64,000 nucleotides of DNA. Source: Lacicoccus halitifaciens. GTDB lineage: Bacteria > Bacillota > Bacilli > Staphylococcales > Salinicoccaceae. Below, in pieces: positions 34,311 through 43,142 of the stretch. Position numbers and translations under genes: made by a program. The stretch spans positions 744,001 through 808,000 of the forward strand of contig NZ_JBDZDV010000001.1 in assembly GCF_040544485.1 (NCBI RefSeq), given 5' to 3'. The notes below the pieces were generated by a model. It saw only the letters and a program-made list of their open reading frames with translations. It did no database searches and had not been told where the DNA came from. Numbering within the stretch: the first letter of the stretch is position 1; every line of letters starts with the position of its first letter.

Positions 34311-35717
34311 TTACATGGAGTGGATCGGTCTGCCCAGTGCGACTTCAGCCGCTTCCATAGGAATCTCACCTAAAGTAGGGTGTGCATGGATCGTCAGAGC
34401 GATATCTTCCAGAGTGATGCCTGTCTCGACGGCAAGTCCGAGTTCTGCAATGATGTCGGAAGCACCGTCACCTGCGATCTGCGCACCGAGTACGAGGCCG
34501 TCTTCTTTACGCGCAACGACTTTTACGAAACCGTCCGATTTGTTCAGACCGAGCGCACGTCCGTTTGCACCGAACGGGAACTGTCCTGTGACGACTTCAA
34601 AGCCTTCTTCCTTGGCATCCGCTTCGTTGAGTCCGACTGTCGCCAGTTCAGGCTCGGTGAAGCATACTGCAGGCATGCCGATGTAGTCGACTTCTGACTT
34701 CTCGCCCGCAATCGCTTCAGCGGCGATCTTGCCTTCGTAGCTTGCTTTGTGTGCAAGCGGCAGACCTTCAACGATGTCGCCGATTGCGTAGATGTTGTCG
34801 ATGGAAGTCCTTGACTGCTTGTCGACTTCGATCAGGCCGCGGTCCGTCTTTTTGATGCCGAGCTGTTCAAGGCCGATTTCTTCGGTGTTCGGTTTACGGC
34901 CGACAGTGACGAGCACGTAGTCCGCTTCGACTTCGTGGGTTTCACCTTTGGCTTCATAAGTGACCTTCACACCGTTTTCAGTTTCTTCAGCAGATTTCGC
35001 CATCGCCTGAGTGACGACTTTCACGCCTTTTTTCTTAAGGTTACGCTTGACGAGTGAAGTCATGCGCTTTTCGAATCCGCCGAGGATATCTTTTTGCCCT
35101 TCGAGGATCGTCACTTCAGTGCCGAAGTTCGCGTAGGCCGTGCCGAGTTCAGTACCGATGTAGCCGCCGCCGATGACGATCAGCTTTTCAGGCTTCTCCT
35201 GAAGGTCAAGTGCGCCTGTTGAATCGATGATGCGCTCGCCGAACTTGAAGCCCGGGATTTCAATCGGACGTGAGCCCGTCGCGATGATCGCATTTTTGAA
35301 CTTGTAAGTCTGGGACTGCTTGTCGTCCATGACTTTCATCGTGTTGTTGTCGACGAAGTAAGCTTCACCTTTGACCATTTCGACTTTGTTGCCTTTCAGA
35401 AGACCTTCAACACCGCCGACAAGTTTGTCGACGACACTTTGTTTGAAGGACTGCACTTTGGAGAAGTCAAGGCTGACATTTTCAACTTTGACGCCCATTT
35501 CTTCGGAATTCTGCGCTTCCTGGAAACGGTGTGAGGATGAGATGACTGCTTTAGACGGAATACATCCGACATTCAGGCACACGCCTCCCCATGCATTCTT
35601 CTCGACGATCGTCACTTTCTGTCCCAGCTGTGCTGCACGGATTGCCGCAACATAACCTCCTGGACCTGCACCAACTACAATTGTATCTGTTTCAATAGGA
35701 AAATCTCCAACTACCAT
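34311..35717 (-). CDS. lpdA: Dihydrolipoamide dehydrogenase (E3)
   Basis: A 468-residue FAD flavoenzyme that reoxidises the lipoyl group of pyruvate dehydrogenase and makes NADH. It has the N-terminal FAD site VVGAGPGGYVAA, the redox disulphide in GGVCLNVGCIPSK, the NAD site VIGGGYIGTELG, and the C-terminal HAHPTLGE with the active-site His-Glu. It starts 5 bp after pdhC and is the last gene of the operon. Confidence 0.98.
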   Translation of the reverse strand: MVVGDFPIETDTIVVGAGPGGYVAAIRAAQLGQKVTIVEKNAWGGVCLNVGCIPSKAVISSSHRFQEAQNSEEMGVKVENVSLDFSKVQSFKQSVVDKLVGGVEGLLKGNKVEMVKGEAYFVDNNTMKVMDDKQSQTYKFKNAIIATGSRPIEIPGFKFGERIIDSTGALDLQEKPEKLIVIGGGYIGTELGTAYANFGTEVTILEGQKDILGGFEKRMTSLVKRNLKKKGVKVVTQAMAKSAEETENGVKVTYEAKGETHEVEADYVLVTVGRKPNTEEIGLEQLGIKKTDRGLIEVDKQSRTSIDNIYAIGDIVEGLPLAHKASYEGKIAAEAIAGEKSEVDYIGMPAVCFTEPELATVGLNEADAKEEGFEVVTGQFPFGANGRALGLNKSDGFVKVVARKEDGLVLGAQIAGDGASDIIAELGLAVETGITLEDIALTIHAHPTLGEIPMEAAEVALGRPIHSM

Positions 35718-35722
35718 TCCAA

Positions 35723-37051
35723 TTATCCCTCCATCAGTAATAATTCCGGATTATTCAATAATCTCTTGATATGATTTAAAGCAGTTTGAGCTTTCATGCC
35801 ATCAACCTGTCTATGGTCATAGCTCAATGATAACGCAAGAACACGTGCCGGTACAACCTGACCATCCCTGACGATCGCTTTTTCCTCGATGCGCCCGATT
35901 CCAAGGATTGCCACTTCAGGCTGGTTGATGACCGGGGTGAAGTGGGCTCCGCCTGCAGAACCGAGGTTTGAGATCGACATTGAGCCGCCCTTCATCTCGT
36001 CGCCGGACAATTTACCGTCGCGGGCTTTTTCAGCAAGCTGGTTGATTTCATCCGAGATTTCAAACATCGACTTCTTGTCGGCATCTTTGATGACCGGGAC
36101 CACAAGGCCGCGCTCGGTGTCCGCTGCAATGCCGATGTTGTAGTAATGTTTCTGGATGACTTCCATTGATTCGCTGTCGATGGAAGTGTTCAGTTCAGGG
36201 AATTTCTTCAGTGCCGATACCACTGCTTTGACCACATAAGGGAGGAAAGTGAGTTTCACACCCTGCTCTGCAGCGATCTCCTTGAATTTCTTGCGGTGAT
36301 CCCACAGGTCATCCACTACGACTTCATCAAGATGCGTCACGTGAGGTGAAGTCTGTTTGGAATTCACCATGGCTTTGGCGATCGCCTTCCTCATGCCGGA
36401 CATTTTCTCCCGTGTTTCAAGGGACTCATCCGCTGAAGCGGCTGCTGCGGTTTGTACCTCTTCCTGTGGTGCCTCTTCGGAAGCCGCTTCTTCTCCGGAT
36501 TCTGCCGGTGCATCGCCGCTCTTGAATGCTTCGATATCTTCCTTGGTCACACGGCCGTTTTTGCCCGAGCCGCTCACCTGGCTGATATCGATGCCTTCTT
36601 CACGTGCGAACTTGCGCACCGACGGCATCGCGATCACACGGCCACCTGAAGGTTCCTCTTCTTTTCCATCTTCCTGATCTTTGGAATCATCCGCGCCTTC
36701 TGCTTCGGGCTCGGCTTCTTCCTTCTTGGAGTCGTCTTTCTTCTCTTCCTCTTCAGAGCTTTCTTCTTTGGAGCTGTCTTCTTCTGATGTTTCAGACTCC
36801 CCGCTGTCTTCGGAACCGTCATCGATCGTCACGATGACAGTACCCACGGTCGTCACTTCACCTTCTTCAATATGAAGCTTTTTGATCGTGCCGTCAACCG
36901 GTGACGGTATTTCAACAAGTGCTTTATCGTTCTGGATTTCAGCGAGTACGTCGTCTTCTTTGATTTCATCGCCTTCGGCGACCATCCACTTCGCTATTTC
37001 ACCTTCATGGATGCCCTCGCCGATATCAGGCAGTTTAAATTCAAAAGCCAC
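35723..37051 (-). CDS. pdhC: Dihydrolipoamide acetyltransferase (E2) with acidic linker
   Basis: A 442-residue core subunit of pyruvate dehydrogenase. One lipoyl domain (1-76) carries the lipoyl lysine Lys43 in IQNDKALVEI. An E3-binding domain lies at about 140-175 and the catalytic domain at about 215-440, with the active site in SYDHRQVDGM. The linker at 77-137 is almost entirely Glu, Asp, Ser and Lys, not the Ala/Pro-rich type common in Bacillus; a second linker (183-213) is Glu/Ala-rich. It lies 30 bp after pdhB. Confidence 0.97.
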   Translation of the reverse strand: MAFEFKLPDIGEGIHEGEIAKWMVAEGDEIKEDDVLAEIQNDKALVEIPSPVDGTIKKLHIEEGEVTTVGTVIVTIDDGSEDSGESETSEEDSSKEESSEEEEKKDDSKKEEAEPEAEGADDSKDQEDGKEEEPSGGRVIAMPSVRKFAREEGIDISQVSGSGKNGRVTKEDIEAFKSGDAPAESGEEAASEEAPQEEVQTAAAASADESLETREKMSGMRKAIAKAMVNSKQTSPHVTHLDEVVVDDLWDHRKKFKEIAAEQGVKLTFLPYVVKAVVSALKKFPELNTSIDSESMEVIQKHYYNIGIAADTERGLVVPVIKDADKKSMFEISDEINQLAEKARDGKLSGDEMKGGSMSISNLGSAGGAHFTPVINQPEVAILGIGRIEEKAIVRDGQVVPARVLALSLSYDHRQVDGMKAQTALNHIKRLLNNPELLLMEG

Positions 37052-37081
37052 TGTAACTCCTCCTTTTTGAATGTGTTTATA

Positions 37082-38059
37082 TTAGAAATTATAAACTTCT
37101 TTGGCAGTTTCGATGATATCGTCCTTGTTCGGCAGCCATACTTCCTCCGCCTGTGTGAACGGATAGACCGTATCCGGTGCCGTCACCCGCTTGATCGGTG
37201 ACTCGAGGCTCAAAATCACGCGCTCGGACAGTTCGGCTGCAACGTTTGCTGCAATGCCGGCCTGGCGCTGTGCTTCCTGCACGACCACCGCACGGTTCGT
37301 CTTTTCAACCGATTCGACCAGGGTCTCATAATCCACAGGGGACACGGTCCGGAGGTCGATCACCTCTGCGGAGATCCCTTCCTCTTCAAGCGCTTCTGCA
37401 GCCTTCAGTGATTCCTGCACCATCGCACCGTATGCGATCAGGGTGATGTCAGTGCCTTCCCGCTTCACTTTCGCCTTGCCGATTTCAACCGTATAATCCT
37501 CTTCCGGCACTTCTTCACGGAAGGAACGGTACAGCTTCATATGCTCAAGGAAGACCACCGGGTCATCCGAACGTATCGCTGCGATCAGCAGTCCTTTCGC
37601 ATCTGCAGGGTTGGAAGGGATGACCACTTTCAGGCCCGGCGTCTGTGCCATCAGCCCTTCCAGTGAATCCGCGTGCATTTCAGGCGTGTGGACACCGCCG
37701 CCGAATGGTGCACGGATGACGACCGGTGTCGGTTTTGATGCACCTGAACGGTAACGGTGCCTTGCGATCTGACCTGCAACCCCGTCCATCGCCTCGAATA
37801 CGAATCCGAAGAACTGGATTTCCATGACGGGACGGTACCCTTCCAGCGTCAGGCCGAGGCCCATCGATACGAGGGCACTTTCGGCGAGCGGCGTATCGAA
37901 TACGCGCTCTTCGCCGAATTCTTTCTGCAGGCCTTCAGTCGCACGGAAGACACCGCCGTTGACGCCGACGTCCTCACCAAAGACAAGGACATTTTCATCA
38001 TTTTTAAGTTCAGTGGCCATCGCTTCTGTGATCGCCTGAATCATCGTCTTTTCAGCCAT
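37082..38059 (-). CDS. pdhB: Pyruvate dehydrogenase E1 beta subunit
   Basis: A 325-residue protein with the transketolase-type pyrimidine domain (VFGEDVGVNGGVFRAT, about 26-41) and C-terminal transketolase domain. With PdhA it decarboxylates pyruvate using thiamine diphosphate. The RAPFGGGVHTPEMHAD stretch suits a PDH-type E1 beta. It starts 3 bp after pdhA. Confidence 0.97.
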   Translation of the reverse strand: MAEKTMIQAITEAMATELKNDENVLVFGEDVGVNGGVFRATEGLQKEFGEERVFDTPLAESALVSMGLGLTLEGYRPVMEIQFFGFVFEAMDGVAGQIARHRYRSGASKPTPVVIRAPFGGGVHTPEMHADSLEGLMAQTPGLKVVIPSNPADAKGLLIAAIRSDDPVVFLEHMKLYRSFREEVPEEDYTVEIGKAKVKREGTDITLIAYGAMVQESLKAAEALEEEGISAEVIDLRTVSPVDYETLVESVEKTNRAVVVQEAQRQAGIAANVAAELSERVILSLESPIKRVTAPDTVYPFTQAEEVWLPNKDDIIETAKEVYNF

Positions 38060-38062
38060 TAT

Positions 38063-39169
38063 CTATTTCGACTCCTTTTCTTTGTAGACTTCATACTGTT
38101 CTTCCAGGTTTTGCGGCATGTCATCATACATGATCTCCATCAGCTGCGTGACAGTCTGTTTATCTGTCGCATCCGCCTCTTTGATCGCTTTTTTGACATC
38201 TTCTTTCGCCTGCTCCATTACCTCGTTCTCTTTATCTTCGCTCCAGAGGTCCTTTGATTCAAGGAACTTGCGGAAGCGGACGAGCGGATCCTTCTTCTCC
38301 CACTCGGAGTCCTCATCGGATGTACGGTAGCGTGTCGGGTCGTCCCCGGCCATCGTATGCGGTCCATAGCGGTAGCAGAGCATCTCGATCAGGGTCGGAC
38401 CTTCGCCGTCCACGGCGCGGTCCCTTGCATCTTTCGTCACTTTATATACAGCAAGCGGATCCATGCCGTCGACGAGCACACCCGGTATGCCGACTGAAAC
38501 TGACTTCTGCGCCAGTGTTTTGGCATTCGTCTGCAGGTCGCGCGGGGTGGAGATGGCGTAATGGTTGTTCTGGATGACGAAGATTGCCGGCGCGAGATAA
38601 GCGCTTGCAAAGTTGATGCCTTCATAGAAGTCACCCTGTGAGGAACCGCCGTCGCCCGTATAAGTGATGGCCACGGCTTTCTTGCCGCGTTTCTTCAGCC
38701 CGAGTGCGACACCTGCCGTCTGCACGAACTGTGCACCGATGATGATCTGCGGGCTTAAAGCGTTTACACCTTCCGGGAACTGGTTCCCTTTGAAGTGGCC
38801 GCGTGAGAACAGGAATGCCTGTGTCAAAGGCAGGCCGTGCCAGATCAGCTGCGGGACGTCCCTGTAGCCCGGCAGGATGTAGTCCTCTTTTTCAAGGGCG
38901 TACTGGCTTGCGATCTGTGATGCCTCCTGGCCGGCAGTCGGTGCATAGAAGCCGAGGCGCCCCTGTCTGTTCAGCGAGATTGAACGCTGATCCAGGACAC
39001 GTGTCCAGACCATCCGCCTCATCAGCTCGACGAGTTCATCGTCCGATAAGTCGGGCATATCCGCCTTGTTCACTACTTCCCCTTTTTCGTCCAGAATCTG
39101 GTACATTTCAAATTTTTCTTCGATCTCTTCCAATGTTTTTACAGGATCGAATCCTTTTTTAGATGCCAT
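38063..39169 (-). CDS. pdhA: Pyruvate dehydrogenase E1 alpha subunit
   Basis: A 368-residue thiamine diphosphate-binding subunit. The TPP motif begins at GDGGSSQGDFYEG and ends in NNHYAIS; the regulatory-loop region YRYGPHTMAGDDPTRYR is typical. It is the first gene of pdhA-B-C-lpdA, next to ykyA and def as in Bacillus. The upstream region holds a cre-like site. The ribosome site is modest (GGTG at about 8 nt). Confidence 0.97.
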   Translation of the reverse strand: MASKKGFDPVKTLEEIEEKFEMYQILDEKGEVVNKADMPDLSDDELVELMRRMVWTRVLDQRSISLNRQGRLGFYAPTAGQEASQIASQYALEKEDYILPGYRDVPQLIWHGLPLTQAFLFSRGHFKGNQFPEGVNALSPQIIIGAQFVQTAGVALGLKKRGKKAVAITYTGDGGSSQGDFYEGINFASAYLAPAIFVIQNNHYAISTPRDLQTNAKTLAQKSVSVGIPGVLVDGMDPLAVYKVTKDARDRAVDGEGPTLIEMLCYRYGPHTMAGDDPTRYRTSDEDSEWEKKDPLVRFRKFLESKDLWSEDKENEVMEQAKEDVKKAIKEADATDKQTVTQLMEIMYDDMPQNLEEQYEVYKEKESK

Positions 39170-39240
39170 TGAATGTTCACCGAACCTTTCACAATTTAGT
39201 GGTTGTTTATTAAACCATTTATATAAGATTTTATCACACC

Positions 39241-39330
39241 CTGTTATAACAGTAAATTAAGCGGATGTGAAACAGATTGATACAAACATTGAGGCAAAGC
39301 GCTTTCAAAGTCAGAACAGAAAAATCTGTT
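39241..39330 (-). promoter_or_regulatory. pdh upstream region with cre-like site and palindromes
   Basis: GCAAAGCGCTTTCA at 39294-39307 (minus strand TGAAAGCGCTTTGC) matches the cre consensus at 12 of 14 positions with a perfect AAAGCGCTTT core. CTGTTATAACAG at 39241-39252 is a perfect 12-bp palindrome, and AACAGA/TCTGTT is an inverted repeat at 39315-39330. A TAAAAT -10 may lie close to 39230. Confidence 0.45.
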
Positions 39331-39346
39331 ATATGACACGGATGTT

Positions 39347-39976
39347 TTATTCCGCAAAGATGCTGTAAACTTCATTCTTTACTTCATTTAACCTTTCTGT
39401 GGCGGTCGCAAACTCATCCTGCTTTTCTGTAAGCGCTTCATATTCTTCATTCAGTGTGTTGATTCTGTCGTCGATGGTGTCCTGGCTCAGCTCTTCGGAC
39501 TGCAGGTGTTCGAACAGCCCCATCTCCTTATTCAGCACCCTCTCGAACACACCCATCAGGTCGCCGTGCACGTCATAGCGCTCATCCGCTGCGGTGATCA
39601 GCCCCTCCGCATGCCGGCGGTACTCGTCGTTGTCGATGTCGTCTATTCCTTCCGCCGCTTCCGCCGCTTTTTCTTCAGACTCCGCCATGACCGCCTCTTC
39701 GGCCCTGATCAGCCCGAGGCGCTCTTCGGTGTTCGCTTCAAGTGTCTCGCCCATCTCAGTCAATTCACCGCGCTCCGCCGTCGATAAGTTGTCCTGTATC
39801 TGTCCCCGCTCATTTTCAAGTGCATTGTAATCACTGCTGATATCCCGGATCTCCTCTTCAATTTCAAGCGTTTCCTGGAATTCCATATAGAAGTCTTCCA
39901 GTTCATCCATTTCACTGCTGCATGCGCCAAGTATGAAAATCAAACCTGCCATCATGAAGCCGGCAATCTTCCTCAT
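39347..39976 (-). CDS. ykyA: YkyA-family lipoprotein
   Basis: A 209-residue lipoprotein: signal peptide with lipobox LGAC (Cys19), followed by a highly charged, helical and probably coiled-coil body rich in Glu. It matches the YkyA family (putative cell-wall binding lipoprotein), and its position between def and pdhA is that of ykyA in Bacillus. It sits outside the membrane; its role is unknown. GGGGGA precedes the ATG. Confidence 0.85.
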   Translation of the reverse strand: MRKIAGFMMAGLIFILGACSSEMDELEDFYMEFQETLEIEEEIRDISSDYNALENERGQIQDNLSTAERGELTEMGETLEANTEERLGLIRAEEAVMAESEEKAAEAAEGIDDIDNDEYRRHAEGLITAADERYDVHGDLMGVFERVLNKEMGLFEHLQSEELSQDTIDDRINTLNEEYEALTEKQDEFATATERLNEVKNEVYSIFAE

Positions 39977-40033
39977 TAAAAATCCCCCACATTATCCATT
40001 TTAAATAGTCGCCAGATGTTATCTATCATGTCC

Positions 40034-40053
40034 ATTTATAGTATACTATAAAT
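40034..40053. promoter_or_regulatory. 20-bp perfect palindrome in the ykyA/def divergent region
   Basis: ATTTATAGTATACTATAAAT is its own reverse complement and contains TATACT -10 elements on both strands. It could be an operator or a pair of overlapping divergent promoters for ykyA and def. Confidence 0.55.
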
Positions 40054-40082
40054 ATTCCTACACAAAAACAGGAGGGTTTAAC

Positions 40083-40634
40083 GTGTTGACTATGAAAGAC
40101 ATCGTACGTGATCCGGATCCGATCTTAAGGAAGAAAGCCGCCGAGATCACTGATATAGACGAAGAAACGATTTCGCAGCTGAAAGAGATGAGGGAATACC
40201 TCATCAACTCACAGAATCCGGAGACGGCGGAGAAGTACGGCCTGCGCCCGGGCGTCGGCATCGCCGCACCGCAGATCGGCCTCGATAAGAGGATGCTCGC
40301 CATTTATGTCGAGAATGAAGAAGGCGAAGCGGAATATGATTATATGCTGATTAACCCGAAGGTGAAGAGCCATTCGGTGACCGAGACATACCTGCCGGGC
40401 GGCGAAGGGTGCCTGAGCATCGATGAGGAGTATGAGGGGCTCGTCCACCGGTACCAGCGGGTGCGCGTCACTGCGACGACGATCGACGGGAAACCGATCG
40501 AGATCAAGGCCAAAGGGTATCTTGCAGTCGTACTCCAGCATGAGCTCGACCACCTCGACGGCATACTGTTCTATGACCGCATCGACAAAGATTTCCCGAA
40601 CGACCCGAAAATCGGCGCAAAACCTTTGGAATAA
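40083..40634 (+). CDS. def: Peptide deformylase
   Basis: A 183-residue metalloenzyme that removes the formyl group from new proteins. All three motifs are present: GVGIAAPQIGL (57-67), EGCLSI (108-113) and QHELDH (152-157), with Cys110 and two His as metal ligands. The start is GTG, with AGGAGGG 6 nt upstream, which keeps the MLTMKD beginning seen in Staphylococcus deformylases. It is a single gene with its own terminator. Confidence 0.98.
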   Translation: MLTMKDIVRDPDPILRKKAAEITDIDEETISQLKEMREYLINSQNPETAEKYGLRPGVGIAAPQIGLDKRMLAIYVENEEGEAEYDYMLINPKVKSHSVTETYLPGGEGCLSIDEEYEGLVHRYQRVRVTATTIDGKPIEIKAKGYLAVVLQHELDHLDGILFYDRIDKDFPNDPKIGAKPLE

Positions 40635-40637
40635 TAA

Positions 40638-40662
40638 AAAACCCGTGGATCCACGGGTTTTA
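40638..40662 (+). terminator. Bidirectional terminator after def
   Basis: AAAACCCGTGG and CCACGGGTTTT with a 2-nt centre, in the 25-bp gap between def and a convergent small gene. Confidence 0.85.
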
Positions 40663-40923
40663 CAGGAAATCATCCCGGCGTTCCTTGAACGGGATGTTTT
40701 TTTCGTAGAGCAGCGGTTTCAGTTCATCGAACGTCTCCAGGTCCAACACTTCTGGATCCTTAACGTGCCTCGGCCGGTGGATGTCCCCGGTGCCTGTTGC
40801 GTCCGCGTATTCGTAGTTCATGACGACGCCCCTGTCACGGACATTGAACTCGAGGCGGCTGAATTCCCGGTCCTCCCGTTCCGACTCCATCATGATCCGC
40901 GTCAATAAGTCTTGTGCTTTCAC
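40660..40923 (-). CDS. Hypothetical protein, 87 residues
   Basis: A small, very charged soluble protein (Glu, Asp and Arg-rich, ending FKERRDDFL) that I do not recognise. The start is GTG, with GGAGGG 6 nt upstream; a longer in-frame start further upstream would bury that site. A TATAAT lies about 20 bp further up on the minus strand. It sits between def and rpoY-rnjA, diverging from rpoY. The ribosome site and codon pattern make it likely to be real. Confidence 0.7.
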   Translation of the reverse strand: MKAQDLLTRIMMESEREDREFSRLEFNVRDRGVVMNYEYADATGTGDIHRPRHVKDPEVLDLETFDELKPLLYEKNIPFKERRDDFL

Positions 40924-40957
40924 ATGCTTCCCTCCATTCACTTCCATTATAAAGTCT

Positions 40958-40986
40958 TTGCATGCCGGTCGTCTATATTGTAGAAT
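40958..40986 (+). promoter_or_regulatory. Promoter toward rpoY-rnjA
   Basis: TTGCAT (40958-40963) is separated by 17 nt from TAGAAT (40981-40986). It would start a leader of about 175 nt before rpoY. Confidence 0.55.
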
Positions 40987-41086
40987 AAAAATAAGTGTAT
41001 ATGGGGGATGCAGGTATAGATCGTGAAGCATCCTCGGGAGAAGAAGTTTATTAGGCAATGAATTCAGGAAGAGTGATTAATCCTAA

Positions 41087-41121
41087 AATTGTGCTTAACT
41101 TATATTGAGCACAATTTTTTT
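41087..41121 (+). terminator. Leader terminator (probable attenuator) before rpoY
   Basis: AATTGTGCT and AGCACAATT with a 12-nt loop, followed by five T residues, lie 47 bp before rpoY in the same direction. Def already has its own terminator 430 bp upstream, so this one most likely acts inside the rpoY-rnjA leader. Confidence 0.65.
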
Positions 41122-41168
41122 GATGATAATAAAAACCAATATATATTTATAAAGAAGGAGAAATGAAA

Positions 41169-41384
41169 ATGGCAGTATTCAAAGTGTTTTACCAGGAAAA
41201 CCTGACAGACCGCATCATCCGTGAAGATACGTCCACAAAATATTTCGAAGCCGAATCAGAGTCGGAAGTGCGCAGGATTTTAAGCGACTCGGGCTACAAC
41301 ATCGAATTCATCGAGGAACTCAGCGATGCTCACCTGAATTACGAAAAAGAAAACAATTCACAATTTAAGGTGGAGAATTTATAA
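41169..41384 (+). CDS. rpoY: RNA polymerase epsilon subunit
   Basis: A 71-residue protein of the DUF1447/RpoY family, a small subunit that associates with RNA polymerase in Firmicutes. The sequence (AVFKVFYQENLTDRIIREDT...) matches the known Staphylococcus and Bacillus proteins, as does the position before rnjA. Of two nearby ATGs I chose the one 8 nt after AAGGAG. Its stop overlaps the rnjA start (TAATG). Confidence 0.93.
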   Translation: MAVFKVFYQENLTDRIIREDTSTKYFEAESESEVRRILSDSGYNIEFIEELSDAHLNYEKENNSQFKVENL

Positions 41385-43075
41385 TGGCACTCGAAAAACA
41401 GGAAGTCGGCGTATTCGCGCTGGGCGGTCTTGGTGAAATCGGCAAGAACACCTACTGCGTCGAATACAAAGACGAAATCATCATCATCGACGCCGGGATC
41501 AAGTTCCCGGATGACGAGCAGCTCGGAATCGACTATGTCATACCCGACTACAGCTACCTGATCGAAAACAAACATAAGATCAAAGCGCTCGTCGTCACGC
41601 ATGGGCATGAGGACCACATCGGCGGGATACCGTATTTATTGAAAGAGCTGAACGTACCGATATATTCCGGCCCGCTCGCACTCGGGCTGATACGCAACAA
41701 ACTGGAGGAGCATCGTCTGCTGCGTACGGCGGAACTGCACGAAGTCCAGGAGGACACCGTACTCGACTTCGGCAATATGACCGTCGACTTCTTCCTCGTC
41801 ACCCACTCCATACCGGAGGCATACGGCGTCGTCGTAAGGACACCGGAAGGCAACATCGTCCATACCGGCGACTTCAAATTCGACTTCACACCGGTCGGTG
41901 AGCCTGCAAACATCGCGAAGATGGCACAGCTCGGCGAAGAAGGCGTATTGTGCCTCCTGTCGGATTCGACGAATGCGACCGTCCCGAACTTCACGATCAG
42001 TGAAAAGGCGGTCGGCCAGAATGTCGAGGACATCTTCAGGAAATGTACGGGGAGGATCATCTTTGCGACATTCGCATCGAACATATACCGTGTGCAGCAG
42101 GCGATCGACGCCGCTGTGAAGCTCGACCGTAAAATCTGCATCTTCGGACGCAGCATGGAGAACAACATCAGGATCGGCACCGAGCTCGGCTACATCAAGG
42201 CGCCGCCTGAGACGTTCATCGAGCCGAAGATGATCAACAAGATCGAAAAACACAAAGTCATGATCCTGTGTACAGGCTCCCAGGGTGAGCCGATGGCCGC
42301 CCTTTCAAGGATCGCGAACGGCACGCACCGTCAGATCAGCATCATCCCGGATGATACGGTCATATTCAGTTCATCACCGATCCCGGGCAACACATTGAGC
42401 GTCAACCGTACGATCAACTCGCTCTTCAAAGCAGGCGCGGACGTTATCCACGGCCGCTTATCCAATATCCATACGTCGGGGCACGGTTCCCAGGAGGAGC
42501 AGAAACTCATGCTCCGCCTGATCAGGCCGAAGTACTTCATGCCGATCCACGGCGAGTACCGCATGCTGAAGCTCCATAAGGACCTCGCCGTCTCGACAGG
42601 CATGGCAGAAGAGGACGTATTCCTCATGGAACTCGGCGACGTGCTTGCGCTGACGAAGGATTCGGCACGCTTGAGCCACCGCGTCCAGGCCGGCACCGTC
42701 TTCGTCGACGGCATCGGCATCGGGGACATCGGCAACATCGTCCTGCGCGACCGCAAGGACTTGTCCGAAGAAGGACTCGCAATCGTCGTCGTCTCCATCG
42801 ACTTCAAGAATAAAAAGCTCCTCAGCGGACCGGACATCATCTCCCGCGGATTCGTCTACATGCGCGAATCCTACGGACTGATCCGCAGCGCCGAGAAGAA
42901 GATCAAAGACGACGTCAATAAACTCCTCGAATCCAAAGATAAGGTCGAATGGTTCAACGTCAAACAGGTCATCATCGAAGAACTCAGCCAGCACCTGTAC
43001 AGAAAGACCAAACGCAGCCCGATGATTCTTCCGATGATCATGAGGGTCAACGACGAAAAACTTCAGAAGAAATAA
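41384..43075 (+). CDS. rnjA: Ribonuclease J1
   Basis: A 563-residue 5'-3' exoribonuclease and endoribonuclease of the metallo-beta-lactamase/beta-CASP family, central to mRNA decay. The zinc motif HGHEDH lies at 73-78 and the third ligand in VHTGDFKFD. The beta-CASP and C-terminal domains are complete. Translation is coupled to rpoY. The gene is followed by a strong terminator and then repeat array 2. Confidence 0.98.
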   Translation: MALEKQEVGVFALGGLGEIGKNTYCVEYKDEIIIIDAGIKFPDDEQLGIDYVIPDYSYLIENKHKIKALVVTHGHEDHIGGIPYLLKELNVPIYSGPLALGLIRNKLEEHRLLRTAELHEVQEDTVLDFGNMTVDFFLVTHSIPEAYGVVVRTPEGNIVHTGDFKFDFTPVGEPANIAKMAQLGEEGVLCLLSDSTNATVPNFTISEKAVGQNVEDIFRKCTGRIIFATFASNIYRVQQAIDAAVKLDRKICIFGRSMENNIRIGTELGYIKAPPETFIEPKMINKIEKHKVMILCTGSQGEPMAALSRIANGTHRQISIIPDDTVIFSSSPIPGNTLSVNRTINSLFKAGADVIHGRLSNIHTSGHGSQEEQKLMLRLIRPKYFMPIHGEYRMLKLHKDLAVSTGMAEEDVFLMELGDVLALTKDSARLSHRVQAGTVFVDGIGIGDIGNIVLRDRKDLSEEGLAIVVVSIDFKNKKLLSGPDIISRGFVYMRESYGLIRSAEKKIKDDVNKLLESKDKVEWFNVKQVIIEELSQHLYRKTKRSPMILPMIMRVNDEKLQKK

Positions 43076-43087
43076 ATATGCATGAAG

Positions 43088-43112
43088 CCGGGACTTTTGT
43101 CCCGGTTTTTTT
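43088..43112 (+). terminator. Terminator of rpoY-rnjA
   Basis: CCGGGAC and GTCCCGG with a TTTT loop, followed by seven T residues, 12 bp after rnjA. Confidence 0.9.
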
Positions 43113-43142
43113 GTGTGCTGGTGATGCGGGGGCGCGGGTGGC

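Noticed and set aside
41120..41147. TTGATG-16-TATATT as the main rpoY promoter
   Set aside because: Its transcript would begin at the ribosome site itself, leaving no room for initiation; kept only as a caveat.
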